Source of the DNA: Streptococcus sp. 263_SSPC
Lineage (GTDB): Bacteria; Bacillota; Bacilli; Lactobacillales; Aerococcaceae
NCBI RefSeq assembly: GCF_001071995.1
Contig: NZ_JVNU01000035.1
Span: 1-35,080, forward strand
Length of the DNA: 35,080 nucleotides
Reading direction: 5' to 3'
The notes under the pieces are model-generated. The model saw only the letters and a program-made list of their open reading frames with translations. It searched no databases and was not told the origin of the DNA. Position numbers and translations under genes: made by a program. Of the stretch, positions 1 to 6,858 are shown in pieces. Position 1 is the first letter of the stretch, and each line of letters opens with the position of its first letter.

Positions 1-25
1 TGATATGCTCCCTCTAAAGTAGACA
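1..25 (+). repeat. left terminal inverted repeat of the IS
   Basis: This 25-bp end pairs with the reverse complement of 1653-1677 at 20 of 25 positions, including the shared inner block AAGTAGACA. It starts with TG, as IS3-family ends do. Confidence 0.88.
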
Positions 26-54
26 CTAAAAAAAGTAAACTACTTTAGAGGGGG
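10..54 (+). promoter_or_regulatory. hairpin at the IS left end masking the orfA ribosome site
   Basis: Bases 10-22 (CCCTCTAAAGTAG) are perfectly complementary to 40-52, giving a 13-bp stem with a 17-base loop. The right arm runs into the GAGGGGG ribosome site (48-54) of orfA. RNA started outside the element would carry both arms and hide the ribosome site. RNA started inside, after the left arm, would not. Other IS families use this to block transposase synthesis from outside transcription; applying it here is an inference. Confidence 0.65.
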
Positions 55-65
55 TATTTTTTAGA

Positions 66-791
66 TTGGCTAAGAAACATACTGCAAAAGAATTAGAACG
101 ATTCATAGAATTGTATTTAGATGGTGTGCCTTTTCGTGAGCTGCGTAGTGAATATGGTTTAAAGATTTCACCTGGAGCATTTAATATGTATTTTTTGAAC
201 TATAAAGCAAATGGACCTTCTGCATTAGAAGATCGAGACGGGTTTAACACTTATACAAAGGAATTTAAAGAAAAGGTGGTTAAAGAGTTTTTAGAATCGA
301 AAACCTATTTAAGAGTAATCGCAAGAAAATACAAAATTCCTTCTGCTAGAACTGTACGAAATTGGATTATTAAGTATACTAATGGTGAGGCCACGAAGGC
401 CTACGATCCTAAGCCAGAGGTGTACACTATGAAATATAGAAAAACAACGCACGAAGAAAGAATCCTTATCGTCAAAGACTGTATTCAAAATCAATTAAAC
501 TATAAACAAACCGCACAGAAATATAACGTTTCTTACAACTTGGTGTATCAATGGGTAAAAAAATATCAAAAATATGGTCCTGATGGATTAATAGACAGTC
601 GAGGGAAACGAAAACCAGAAAATATACAGACAGAAACTGAGCGTATTCGTGCAGAAATGGCAATATTAAAGGCGCGAAACGAATATTTAGAAACAGAAAA
701 TGCCGCACTAAAAAAATTACAAGAAGTGGAAAGCGAGTTGATGTTTGCCAAACGAGATTTGAAGCGGAATATCAAACGATTAAAAAATTAA
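66..791 (+). CDS. IS3-family transposase OrfA (DNA-binding subunit)
   Basis: OrfA binds the IS ends and supplies the N-terminal part of the OrfAB transposase. The 241-residue product starts at TTG, 11 bases after a GAGGGGG ribosome site. It shows repeated helix-turn-helix segments: one near residues 1-55, one near 65-105, and a clear IS150-type one near 135-175. A leucine-zipper-like heptad stretch follows around residues 195-230, the usual OrfA dimerisation region. A run of seven A (710-716), in frame as A AAA AAA, is a classical -1 slippery heptamer, and the -1 frame stays open from there into orfB. OrfA is longer than the roughly 170 residues usual in the IS150 group. Confidence 0.9.
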   Translation: MAKKHTAKELERFIELYLDGVPFRELRSEYGLKISPGAFNMYFLNYKANGPSALEDRDGFNTYTKEFKEKVVKEFLESKTYLRVIARKYKIPSARTVRNWIIKYTNGEATKAYDPKPEVYTMKYRKTTHEERILIVKDCIQNQLNYKQTAQKYNVSYNLVYQWVKKYQKYGPDGLIDSRGKRKPENIQTETERIRAEMAILKARNEYLETENAALKKLQEVESELMFAKRDLKRNIKRLKN

Positions 792-826
792 GTAAAAGAG
801 GATTTCATATTACTCTATTATGTAAA

Positions 827-1603
827 GTGTTAAAAGTTAGTAGAGCTGGCTATTATAAATGGTTAAATCGTGTCCCTTCGGAATCTGAAAAACGACTACG
901 TCGTTTAATGGAATTAATAGACGAAGTATATGAATCTGTTCAAGGTATATATGGATATCGTCGTATCACAATCTATTTAAACTATTATAGAAATGCAAAA
1001 GTGAATCATAAATGTATTCAGCGTCTTATGAAACTAATGGGATTAAAGGCAGTTATACGAAAAAAACGTTATCGTTATAAATCGAACACTGAAGAATACA
1101 CTGCAGCTAATATTTTAAATCGAGAATTTAAAAAAGAGTACGAGCCAATGGCTCTACTATTAACGGATATCACTGAATTGAAGTATGGGAAGGGAGAAAA
1201 AGCTTATTTAAGTGCAGTTTTAGATTATGGTACAAAGAAGATAGTTGCATATCAAATATCTAAGCAAAACAATAATCAAATCGTTAAAGATACTTTTAAT
1301 CAAATAAAAAGGAAGATAATTCCAACAAAAACAATGATTCATAGTGATCGAGGATTCCAATATACTTCTCATTTCTTTAAGCACTTTATAGAAAAAGGAC
1401 AAATAACACATAGTATGTCCCGTCCTGGAAGATGTATCGATAATGGACCAATTGAAGCATTCTGGGGGACATTAAAGGAAGAAGTATATCGTTTATATCA
1501 TTTCAAAACCTATGAATCTCTTTTCAAGAAAATTGAGGAGTATATTCAGTTCTATAATAAGAAAAGAATTACTTTATCAATGGGATTAAAAATCCCAGCA
1601 TAA
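827..1603 (+). CDS. IS3-family transposase OrfB (DDE integrase core)
   Basis: This is the catalytic half of the transposase. From the first internal start (GTG, 827) the 258-residue product has the rve integrase fold with D114 (TDIT), D174 (HSDRG) and E210 (PIEAFWGT). That gives the DD(35)E spacing and the DRGFQY and DNGPIE signatures of IS3 elements. The open frame extends upstream to at least 716 and encodes an SRAGYYKW block typical of the start of OrfB. The real product is therefore probably the OrfAB frameshift fusion spanning 66-1603 rather than a separate protein. The C-terminus (GLKIPA) is a little shorter than forms ending SPVEYR, but nothing catalytic is missing. Confidence 0.9.
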   Translation: MLKVSRAGYYKWLNRVPSESEKRLRRLMELIDEVYESVQGIYGYRRITIYLNYYRNAKVNHKCIQRLMKLMGLKAVIRKKRYRYKSNTEEYTAANILNREFKKEYEPMALLLTDITELKYGKGEKAYLSAVLDYGTKKIVAYQISKQNNNQIVKDTFNQIKRKIIPTKTMIHSDRGFQYTSHFFKHFIEKGQITHSMSRPGRCIDNGPIEAFWGTLKEEVYRLYHFKTYESLFKKIEEYIQFYNKKRITLSMGLKIPA

Positions 1604-1605
1604 AT

Positions 1606-1632
1606 AAAAAGACGAGTTCTTATGAACTCGTC
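1606..1632 (-). terminator. terminator inside the IS right end, facing the choline operon
   Basis: GACGAGTTC (1611-1619) and GAACTCGTC (1624-1632) form a perfect 9-bp stem with a TTAT loop. Read leftward it is followed by five T (1606-1610) and an AT-rich tail. It would stop leftward transcripts coming out of the BCCT gene. Read rightward the tail is weaker. Confidence 0.6.
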
Positions 1633-1652
1633 ATACACTTTAATTATTTTCC

Positions 1653-1677
1653 TGTCTACTTGACAGGGTGCACTTCA
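1653..1677 (+). repeat. right terminal inverted repeat of the IS
   Basis: Read on the minus strand it begins TGAAGTGC and ends AAGTAGACA, matching the left end at 20 of 25 positions. It fixes the right border of the element at 1677. Confidence 0.88.
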
Positions 1678-1726
1678 CACCAGACTCTAAGCAATAGGTT
1701 ATTTTTATTTTCAAATATTTCAAAGC

Positions 1727-3253
1727 TTAATTTTTAAGATAGTCCTTTGCATCTTTAAAGAAGCTTGCAATGATCATGACAATAATAATCCCAATTGGAA
1801 GTGCCGCGATAATCGCAACTGATTGTAAGTTATACATTGAGTTTTCTGAGAAAATCAACGCGATTGGGAATAAGATAAATACGAGTGACCAGAACATGCG
1901 GACACGTTTATCACTACCATGTGTGTGCTCTAATTCTTTGTATGAATAAGCAGACACTACAAGTGTTAAAGCGTCGAATGTTGTCGCGTAGAAAGCAATC
2001 ATCGTAACTGCTAGTAATAACAATCCAATGTTAGCTAACGGCATTGTATCAAAAATTTTCAAAATAGCTGCCGCATAATCTGCGTTATTACTTAGAATAC
2101 CAGTAATATCCAAGCCATGTTTTAACTGTTGCGCTAAGCCATAGTTTCCAAGGATGATAAACGCCGTAAATGTCCCAGCAATCCCCCATGCGTATCCACC
2201 AAGAACAGTGTTTTTAACGGTACGTCCTTTTGAAATACTACCGATAAAGAACGGTGTAGCCACACACCAAACCATCCAATAAGACCAATAATAGATTGTC
2301 CATTTTTGTGGGAAGCTTGTTTCACGAAGCGGATCAAGCCACGTAGACATTCCGATAAAGTTTTGGACAAGGTTCCCAATAGCGCTAAAACCTGTTTCTA
2401 AGATATAAACTGTTTCTCCACCGAAGAATAAGAAATATCCTAGTAAGGCAAAGAATAAATACGTACAGATGGCTGCAAGTTTAGAAACTGCGTCCATTCC
2501 AAGCATTACCGTACTTGTATATACAACTGCAATTAATAATAGGACTACAATCGTAATAATTTTCGAATTTTGAATCCCAAACACTTGGCTCATCGCCGCT
2601 GAAAGAAGCGGTGTTGCTAGCGAGAATGTTGTAGCAGTACCCGCGATTAACGCGAAGATGGCAATCAAGTCGATGGTTTTCCCCATCCAACCGTCAACTT
2701 TGTCTCCAAGAAGTGGACGACAAGCTTCAGAGAATTTTTGTTTCTCTACTTTACGATTATGCAACATAAATCCAAAGGCCACCGCAAGCATGATGTAGAA
2801 GCTCCATGCGATTGGTCCCCAGTGGAATAATGGGAATGTGGACGCCCATTTTTGCACGCTACCGAGTTCTCCAAGATAAGATTCTTGTGCGTATAATGCC
2901 CATTCGATCATCGCATAGAACACGATATCTGCTGCCATTGTAGACGTAAAAATCATTACACCCCATTGAAAGCTAGAATACTCAACTTTACTATCTTCTC
3001 CCCCGAGTACGATATGACCGTATTTTGAAAAAGCCACATACACACTACAAAGGAAAACACCCACCGCAAGCATTGCGTAGTAAATACTGAATTGGTCGCC
3101 TAGAAAACTACGAACGCCTTCTAGAACCGCTGAACTGGCATCTGGAAATATCATAAAGAGAATTCCTAACACCACTACTCCAAATAGCGGTACAAGCGTT
3201 GCGACCCAGTCGATCTCGTCGCGAAGATTTTTCTTTTCTACTTCATTATTCAT
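1727..3253 (-). CDS. BCCT-family choline transporter
   Basis: A 508-residue membrane protein with about 12 hydrophobic segments, of the betaine/carnitine/choline transporter family. Family landmarks are the LGG...EYSSFQW block (residues 83-97), FHWGPIAW (143-150) and the aromatic box WTIYYWSYWMVW (318-329). The usual glycine-rich GMGIG stretch is replaced by TMAAD, placing D109 where BetP has Gly153 and proton-coupled BetT has Asp; this supports choline uptake. The signature box is also divergent (Tyr where a second Trp is usual). The ATG follows a GGAGG site lying in the end of the cytidylyltransferase gene, which it overlaps by 8 bp. In this operon it takes the place that the unrelated permease LicB has in pneumococcus. 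Substrate is inferred from D109 and the neighbours. Confidence 0.85.
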   Translation of the reverse strand: MNNEVEKKNLRDEIDWVATLVPLFGVVVLGILFMIFPDASSAVLEGVRSFLGDQFSIYYAMLAVGVFLCSVYVAFSKYGHIVLGGEDSKVEYSSFQWGVMIFTSTMAADIVFYAMIEWALYAQESYLGELGSVQKWASTFPLFHWGPIAWSFYIMLAVAFGFMLHNRKVEKQKFSEACRPLLGDKVDGWMGKTIDLIAIFALIAGTATTFSLATPLLSAAMSQVFGIQNSKIITIVVLLLIAVVYTSTVMLGMDAVSKLAAICTYLFFALLGYFLFFGGETVYILETGFSAIGNLVQNFIGMSTWLDPLRETSFPQKWTIYYWSYWMVWCVATPFFIGSISKGRTVKNTVLGGYAWGIAGTFTAFIILGNYGLAQQLKHGLDITGILSNNADYAAAILKIFDTMPLANIGLLLLAVTMIAFYATTFDALTLVVSAYSYKELEHTHGSDKRVRMFWSLVFILFPIALIFSENSMYNLQSVAIIAALPIGIIIVMIIASFFKDAKDYLKN

Positions 3254-3980
3254 GATTTGCCTCCTCTAGAACACTCTTGTAAGAGTTATCTACTGCTACT
3301 AATTCTTCAAGGCTATCGATTTCAACGATATCCCCTTCTTGCATTGGGTAAATACCCATTTCATATTCTTCTGGGTAACAGAACATTGCCACATCATCCC
3401 AGTAAATATCATGGCTTTTCTTGTCTTCAAATTCGATTTCAAGATGACGTTTTAACTGCTGACCGTCTTCTTTCGTCCAACGAGAAATGCTAAATAATTG
3501 CCATCCCTTCTGTCCTCCAGTACGGCTACAGCTCGTAACAACGCCATTGTCGTCCACTTGCATGAGCCATTCGTCGGTGCCATTTTCTACTGGAATACAC
3601 GCATATCCTGAACGTGTAAACTCTGGATGTAAAATTTCACTGTTGTAGATTAATTGGTCGCCATCTAGGATAATCACTTCTTCTAAATGGTCACGAACTA
3701 CATACAGTGATGAAATATTATTAGCGACATCGAAGTATGGATTTTCAACGATGTTAATTTCTGGATAGTCTGCTTTAAGTTCTGCAAACTTCTCTTTCAA
3801 GTAACCTACCACGACATAAATTTCATGGATTCCTTGTTCATGAAGCGCACCAATAACGGTGTCAATCATTCGATTCCCATTGACTTTTACAAGCGGTTTT
3901 GGAACGGTATTTGTAATCGGACGCATCCTTGTACCTTTACCCGCAGCCATAATAATCGCTCGTTTTACTGTGTTTGTCAT
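3246..3980 (-). CDS. licC: LicC-like CTP:phosphocholine cytidylyltransferase
   Basis: Predicted to make CDP-choline from CTP and phosphocholine in the cytosol. The 244-residue protein is a single nucleotidyltransferase domain with the signature AAGKGTRMRPIT (residues 12-23), PKPL (27-30), and the metal-site DGD at 106-108. Its length is close to pneumococcal LicC (about 229). The start ATG overlaps the stop of the upstream fusion gene by one base (TAATG), after GAGGAAAAA as ribosome site, so the two are translationally coupled. Sugar-1-phosphate nucleotidyltransferases share this fold, but the neighbouring choline kinase and transporter favour phosphocholine. Confidence 0.85.
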   Translation of the reverse strand: MTNTVKRAIIMAAGKGTRMRPITNTVPKPLVKVNGNRMIDTVIGALHEQGIHEIYVVVGYLKEKFAELKADYPEINIVENPYFDVANNISSLYVVRDHLEEVIILDGDQLIYNSEILHPEFTRSGYACIPVENGTDEWLMQVDDNGVVTSCSRTGGQKGWQLFSISRWTKEDGQQLKRHLEIEFEDKKSHDIYWDDVAMFCYPEEYEMGIYPMQEGDIVEIDSLEELVAVDNSYKSVLEEANHE

Positions 3981-5737
3981 TATTTTTCCTCTTTTGCTAA
4001 TTCTTCTTGCACAATGCGGTAGAAATCTTTGGCATAACGGTATTGCATTAATGAGTACTCACCAAAGTCAACGCCGAGTGTACGTTTGTACTCGCACCAG
4101 TTACTCCACAGCATCCCGCTAATCGCCATATACGCATAAATTTTTACACGTGTCATCTTCTCGCATTTTCCTTCGAAATAAAGGTCAATGAGTGCATCTG
4201 CCTGCTTGCGATCATACCCTGCATAAATACAGAACATTGCAATATCAATATGCGGGTCTTGCATTCCAGCATATTCCCAGTCAATCAGACGAATGTCTCC
4301 CTCTTTTGTAAATAGGAAGTTGTCATAGACAGAATCGATATGACTTAATACTGGCTCTGCTTTATATTTCTCAACGAAGCTCTTCAGCCCTAAAATTTTC
4401 TTCTGCATTTCAGCATGGTCTTTATAAAAAGAAGATTGACCATTCCACAAGCTTTGATAAAATTCAATTTGCTTAAATGGATCGAAAGTATGCTTCACTT
4501 TTAATTTTGACTGATGGAACTCGCGTAATTTTGCCATACAGCGCTGTAAGTCTTTTTTATTCGTGCTATCGCATGAACGCGCTCCTTCCAGATACGCTGT
4601 AATCTTATATCCATTGTCTGGATTCATGTACACCACATCATCGCAAATTTGTTTTCCTTCTATGACACGATACACATCTGCTTCTTCCTTACGATTGATG
4701 AGATGGTCTGTTCCCTCTCCCGGAATACGCATAATGTATTTTTGACCCTTACAAGTAAATAGGAAGCTACGATTCGTCATCCCTTTTTTCAATACTTCGA
4801 TATTAACGATTTCGTCTAACTGAACATCAAGCGCCTTTGAGATTTGCTGCAAAGCATCCGTTTCTAAGTGCGAGGATGATTTATCAAGTTCACGAAGTTG
4901 TTCATACGTATTGATTTCAAAGACAGTTGCGTCATCCATTAATTTTGGATAGACCGTATATTTTCTATTCTCATCTTCAAGCGTTACTTCCCAGAACGAC
5001 TTCTCATGTCTTTCTTCCGCAGCCGCAGCGTTTAATTGCTTAGCCACAGACTTTGCATCTTTCTCTGTTAAATAACAAATACCGTATGGACGATTTCCTT
5101 TTCCTCTTTTATCACTTGTAATGATTTCTTGTTTCTTATTTACTCTAAAGAAGCTTTGTTCCACCTCTTCTTGGCCAAGTAAATACCATGAATACAATTC
5201 ATCTGTATCAAATGGAGATTCCTTACACCATAAGTCACAAGGAACGATATACGTATTGCCTAGAATTCCTGCAACACGTTGTAATGAATAGAAATTATTT
5301 TTTGTCGCATAGTCTCTATTCACCGCAAGTTTCACTTGATAGTCATCCATTAAGTACTCGTATTGCTCTTTCATAAAGCCAACGACTACAGTAATGTCCG
5401 TAATCCCTACTGCTTGTAATTGCTTAATCAAGCGTTCAATCAGCGGCTCTTTCTTCACTTCAAGAAGCCCTTTTGGCGTTTCAGTATTAATTGGAACCAT
5501 ACGCATTCCAAATCCAGCAGCCAAAATAACAGCATTCTTTGGTTTATTTTTCTTAAAGAGCGCCTTTGCTTTACTTGTTAGATTAAATTTAGCATCTACA
5601 AGTTCCAGTTCTCTGAGTCGTTTTAATTCACGATTCACGAGACCAAGCGAATAGTCTGAAAGCTCTGCTAATTCTCTTTGATTTTGAATATCTTGTTGTT
5701 TAATAAGTTTTAGTAAATCGAGATTTGTTTTGTTCAT
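3980..5737 (-). CDS. fusion: winged helix + nucleotidyltransferase + choline kinase (LicA-like)
   Basis: A three-domain protein of 585 residues from the chosen start. Residues 1-60 form a MarR-like winged helix with a plausible recognition helix (SLGLVNRELKRL). Residues about 65-290 are a second LicC-like nucleotidyltransferase with AAGFGMRM (74-80) and PKGLL. Residues about 295-585 are a LicA-type choline kinase of the APH fold, with GMTNRSF (319-325), the catalytic loop HIDSVYDN (466-473) and the metal-binding IDWEY (485-489). The kinase would phosphorylate imported choline. I chose ATG at 5737 because GAGAGG lies 8 bases upstream; a longer frame to 5800 has no such site and would start on top of the promoter. 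It is first in the operon. Whether the winged helix binds DNA, for instance as a choline-responsive regulator, is unknown. Confidence 0.85.
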   Translation of the reverse strand: MNKTNLDLLKLIKQQDIQNQRELAELSDYSLGLVNRELKRLRELELVDAKFNLTSKAKALFKKNKPKNAVILAAGFGMRMVPINTETPKGLLEVKKEPLIERLIKQLQAVGITDITVVVGFMKEQYEYLMDDYQVKLAVNRDYATKNNFYSLQRVAGILGNTYIVPCDLWCKESPFDTDELYSWYLLGQEEVEQSFFRVNKKQEIITSDKRGKGNRPYGICYLTEKDAKSVAKQLNAAAAEERHEKSFWEVTLEDENRKYTVYPKLMDDATVFEINTYEQLRELDKSSSHLETDALQQISKALDVQLDEIVNIEVLKKGMTNRSFLFTCKGQKYIMRIPGEGTDHLINRKEEADVYRVIEGKQICDDVVYMNPDNGYKITAYLEGARSCDSTNKKDLQRCMAKLREFHQSKLKVKHTFDPFKQIEFYQSLWNGQSSFYKDHAEMQKKILGLKSFVEKYKAEPVLSHIDSVYDNFLFTKEGDIRLIDWEYAGMQDPHIDIAMFCIYAGYDRKQADALIDLYFEGKCEKMTRVKIYAYMAISGMLWSNWCEYKRTLGVDFGEYSLMQYRYAKDFYRIVQEELAKEEK

Positions 5738-5771
5738 ATTATTTACCTCTCGTATTTTTGTGAACAGCATT

Positions 5772-5800
5772 AGTATACTTTGTTTCGTCACTAACTGCAA
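5772..5800 (-). promoter_or_regulatory. candidate promoter of the choline operon
   Basis: On the minus strand, TTGCAG (5795-5800) and TATACT (5772-5777) are separated by 17 bases, 35 bases before the fusion-gene ATG. The -10 box matches consensus at five of six positions; the -35 is weak. The -10 is part of the palindrome AGTATACT (5772-5779), which could serve as an operator half. Confidence 0.55.
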
Positions 5801-5833
5801 GTTTTTAGTGGTAAAGAAATGTTTAAGGACATA

Positions 5834-5866
5834 AAAAAAGACTAGGGAAGTAATTCTCTTCCCTAG
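5834..5866 (-). terminator. terminator after the HesB-like gene
   Basis: CTAGGGAAG (5842-5850) and CTTCCCTAG (5858-5866) make a perfect 9-bp stem with a 7-base loop, followed leftward by a run of seven T. It overlaps the stop codon of the HesB-like gene and separates the division cluster from the choline operon. Confidence 0.85.
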
Positions 5867-6240
5867 CCAACAAAATCAATATTCAGTTGCATCGATAAAA
5901 TACCTGCTTCACTCTTTATGTAGAAACCGTATTTATCCACGCTATAATCAATGACATTATGCTGATCAAACATCATCGCATAGTGACTTGCAAAAGCCAT
6001 TTCCCCAATATTTGTCTCAAAAATTTGGTCATACTTTGGAGGCAGAATCTCATTTTGCTCTTTCTTTAATACCACTAAATGATATTTATCGTACACTTGG
6101 CAATGGCATCCAACCATCCCTTCATAAAAAGGGCTATCTCCATCAACATAATCCATGACAAAGAACACATCTGTTAAGCCGCGCTCTTGTAGCATTGCAT
6201 CTAACTTATTTTTTGCTGCTTCAGTGACTGTAAAGTCCAT
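5863..6240 (-). CDS. HesB/YqkB-like iron-sulfur biosynthesis family protein
   Basis: A small soluble protein of 125 residues resembling the Fe-S_biosyn (HesB/IscA-like) fold, in particular the Bacillus YqkB type. The opening (FTVTEAAKNKLDAML) matches the family's start. It lacks the three conserved cysteines of true IscA scaffolds; its only cysteines are in GCHC near residue 44-46, so a cluster-carrier role is doubtful. I chose ATG at 6240 because GAGG lies 7 bases upstream. Earlier codons at 6246 (ATG) and 6261 (TTG) sit on or before the ribosome site. It follows divIVA after a terminator, so it is either read through at low level or has its own promoter that I cannot see. Confidence 0.6.
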   Translation of the reverse strand: MDFTVTEAAKNKLDAMLQERGLTDVFFVMDYVDGDSPFYEGMVGCHCQVYDKYHLVVLKKEQNEILPPKYDQIFETNIGEMAFASHYAMMFDQHNVIDYSVDKYGFYIKSEAGILSMQLNIDFVG

Positions 6241-6259
6241 ATTCATTCCTCTTCCTATC

Positions 6260-6283
6260 AAAAAAGGAGACCAGTGTCCCCTT
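6260..6283 (-). terminator. terminator after divIVA
   Basis: Read leftward, AAGGGGAC pairs with GTCTCCTT (one G-T pair) around a 4-base loop and is followed by six T. It lies just after the divIVA stop and immediately before the ribosome site of the HesB-like gene. Confidence 0.7.
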
Positions 6284-6289
6284 CAATGA

Positions 6290-6844
6290 TTATTGTTCTT
6301 TTGATTCTTCGTTTTCAGATTTTTTTACACGATCTTTGATAATAGCATCAAGAGATGGTGGTGTCACTTCGATGTGAGTTGGTGTATTTAATACGATATC
6401 CCACTCTTCGTTTTTAATCATGTCTAATTGTGTTTGTGTTAAGATTTGAAGACGTTGACGGAAAATACGTGTTTCTTTCTTAATTAAATCTGTTTCACGG
6501 TTAATTTCTGTTGCTTTTTCAGCTGCTTCTCTCAACATTGCTTGTGCTGCTTTTTCAGCTTCAAACACGATGATTTCAGCATCTTTACGTGCGTTTTCGC
6601 GAAGACGATCTGCTGCTTCTTGAGCAACAAGGATTGATTTATTCAATGTTTCTTGAATCGAATTAAAGTATTCTACTTTTTCTTCGTTGAATTTTACTCG
6701 TTTTTCTAAATCTTTATTATCACGAATTAACGTTTCTAATTCTTTCTTCACTTCTTCCAAGAAGTCATTTACTTCTTCTGGATCGAAGCCTTTGAATTTT
6801 GTTGAAAAGTCTTTGTTATGAATATCGTTTGGTGTAATAGCCAT
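6290..6844 (-). CDS. divIVA: cell-division pole protein DivIVA
   Basis: DivIVA recognises negatively curved membrane at septa and poles and recruits division or wall-growth partners. The 184-residue protein has the classical N-terminal block (ITPNDIHNKDFSTKFKGFDPEEV, residues 3-25; the FxxxxxGFDPxEV core), then two long coiled coils (about 28-60 and 75-155) rich in Glu, Lys and Ala, and a short charged tail. The ATG follows AAAGGGGA. It is the last gene of the dcw cluster, 14 bases after ylmH, as in streptococci and enterococci, and is followed by a terminator. Confidence 0.95.
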   Translation of the reverse strand: MAITPNDIHNKDFSTKFKGFDPEEVNDFLEEVKKELETLIRDNKDLEKRVKFNEEKVEYFNSIQETLNKSILVAQEAADRLRENARKDAEIIVFEAEKAAQAMLREAAEKATEINRETDLIKKETRIFRQRLQILTQTQLDMIKNEEWDIVLNTPTHIEVTPPSLDAIIKDRVKKSENEESKEQ

Positions 6845-6858
6845 TGAAAAAATCCCCT

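Larger units (their letters stand above)
1..1677 (+). mobile_element. complete IS3-family (IS150-like) insertion sequence
   Basis: The element is bounded by 25-bp imperfect inverted repeats at 1-25 and 1653-1677, which match at 20 of 25 positions, begin TGA and end TCA. Inside are two overlapping-frame genes, orfA (66-791) and orfB (-1 frame, ending 1603), the layout that makes an OrfAB transposase by programmed frameshifting in IS3 elements. The DDE residues are intact, so it may still be active. At 1677 bp it is somewhat longer than many IS150 members because OrfA is long. The window starts exactly at its left tip, so the target duplication cannot be checked; the right flank begins CAC. It sits 50 bp beyond the stop codon of the choline transporter gene. 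Confidence 0.9.

Noticed and set aside
472-708. Minus-strand open frame inside the IS orfA
   Set aside because: Antisense shadow of a convincing transposase gene, with no ribosome site and no recognisable domain.
5737-5800. Longer start for the winged-helix/choline kinase fusion (start at 5800)
   Set aside because: The extension overlaps the predicted -35/-10 boxes, has no ribosome site, and the ATG at 5737 has GAGAGG at ideal spacing.
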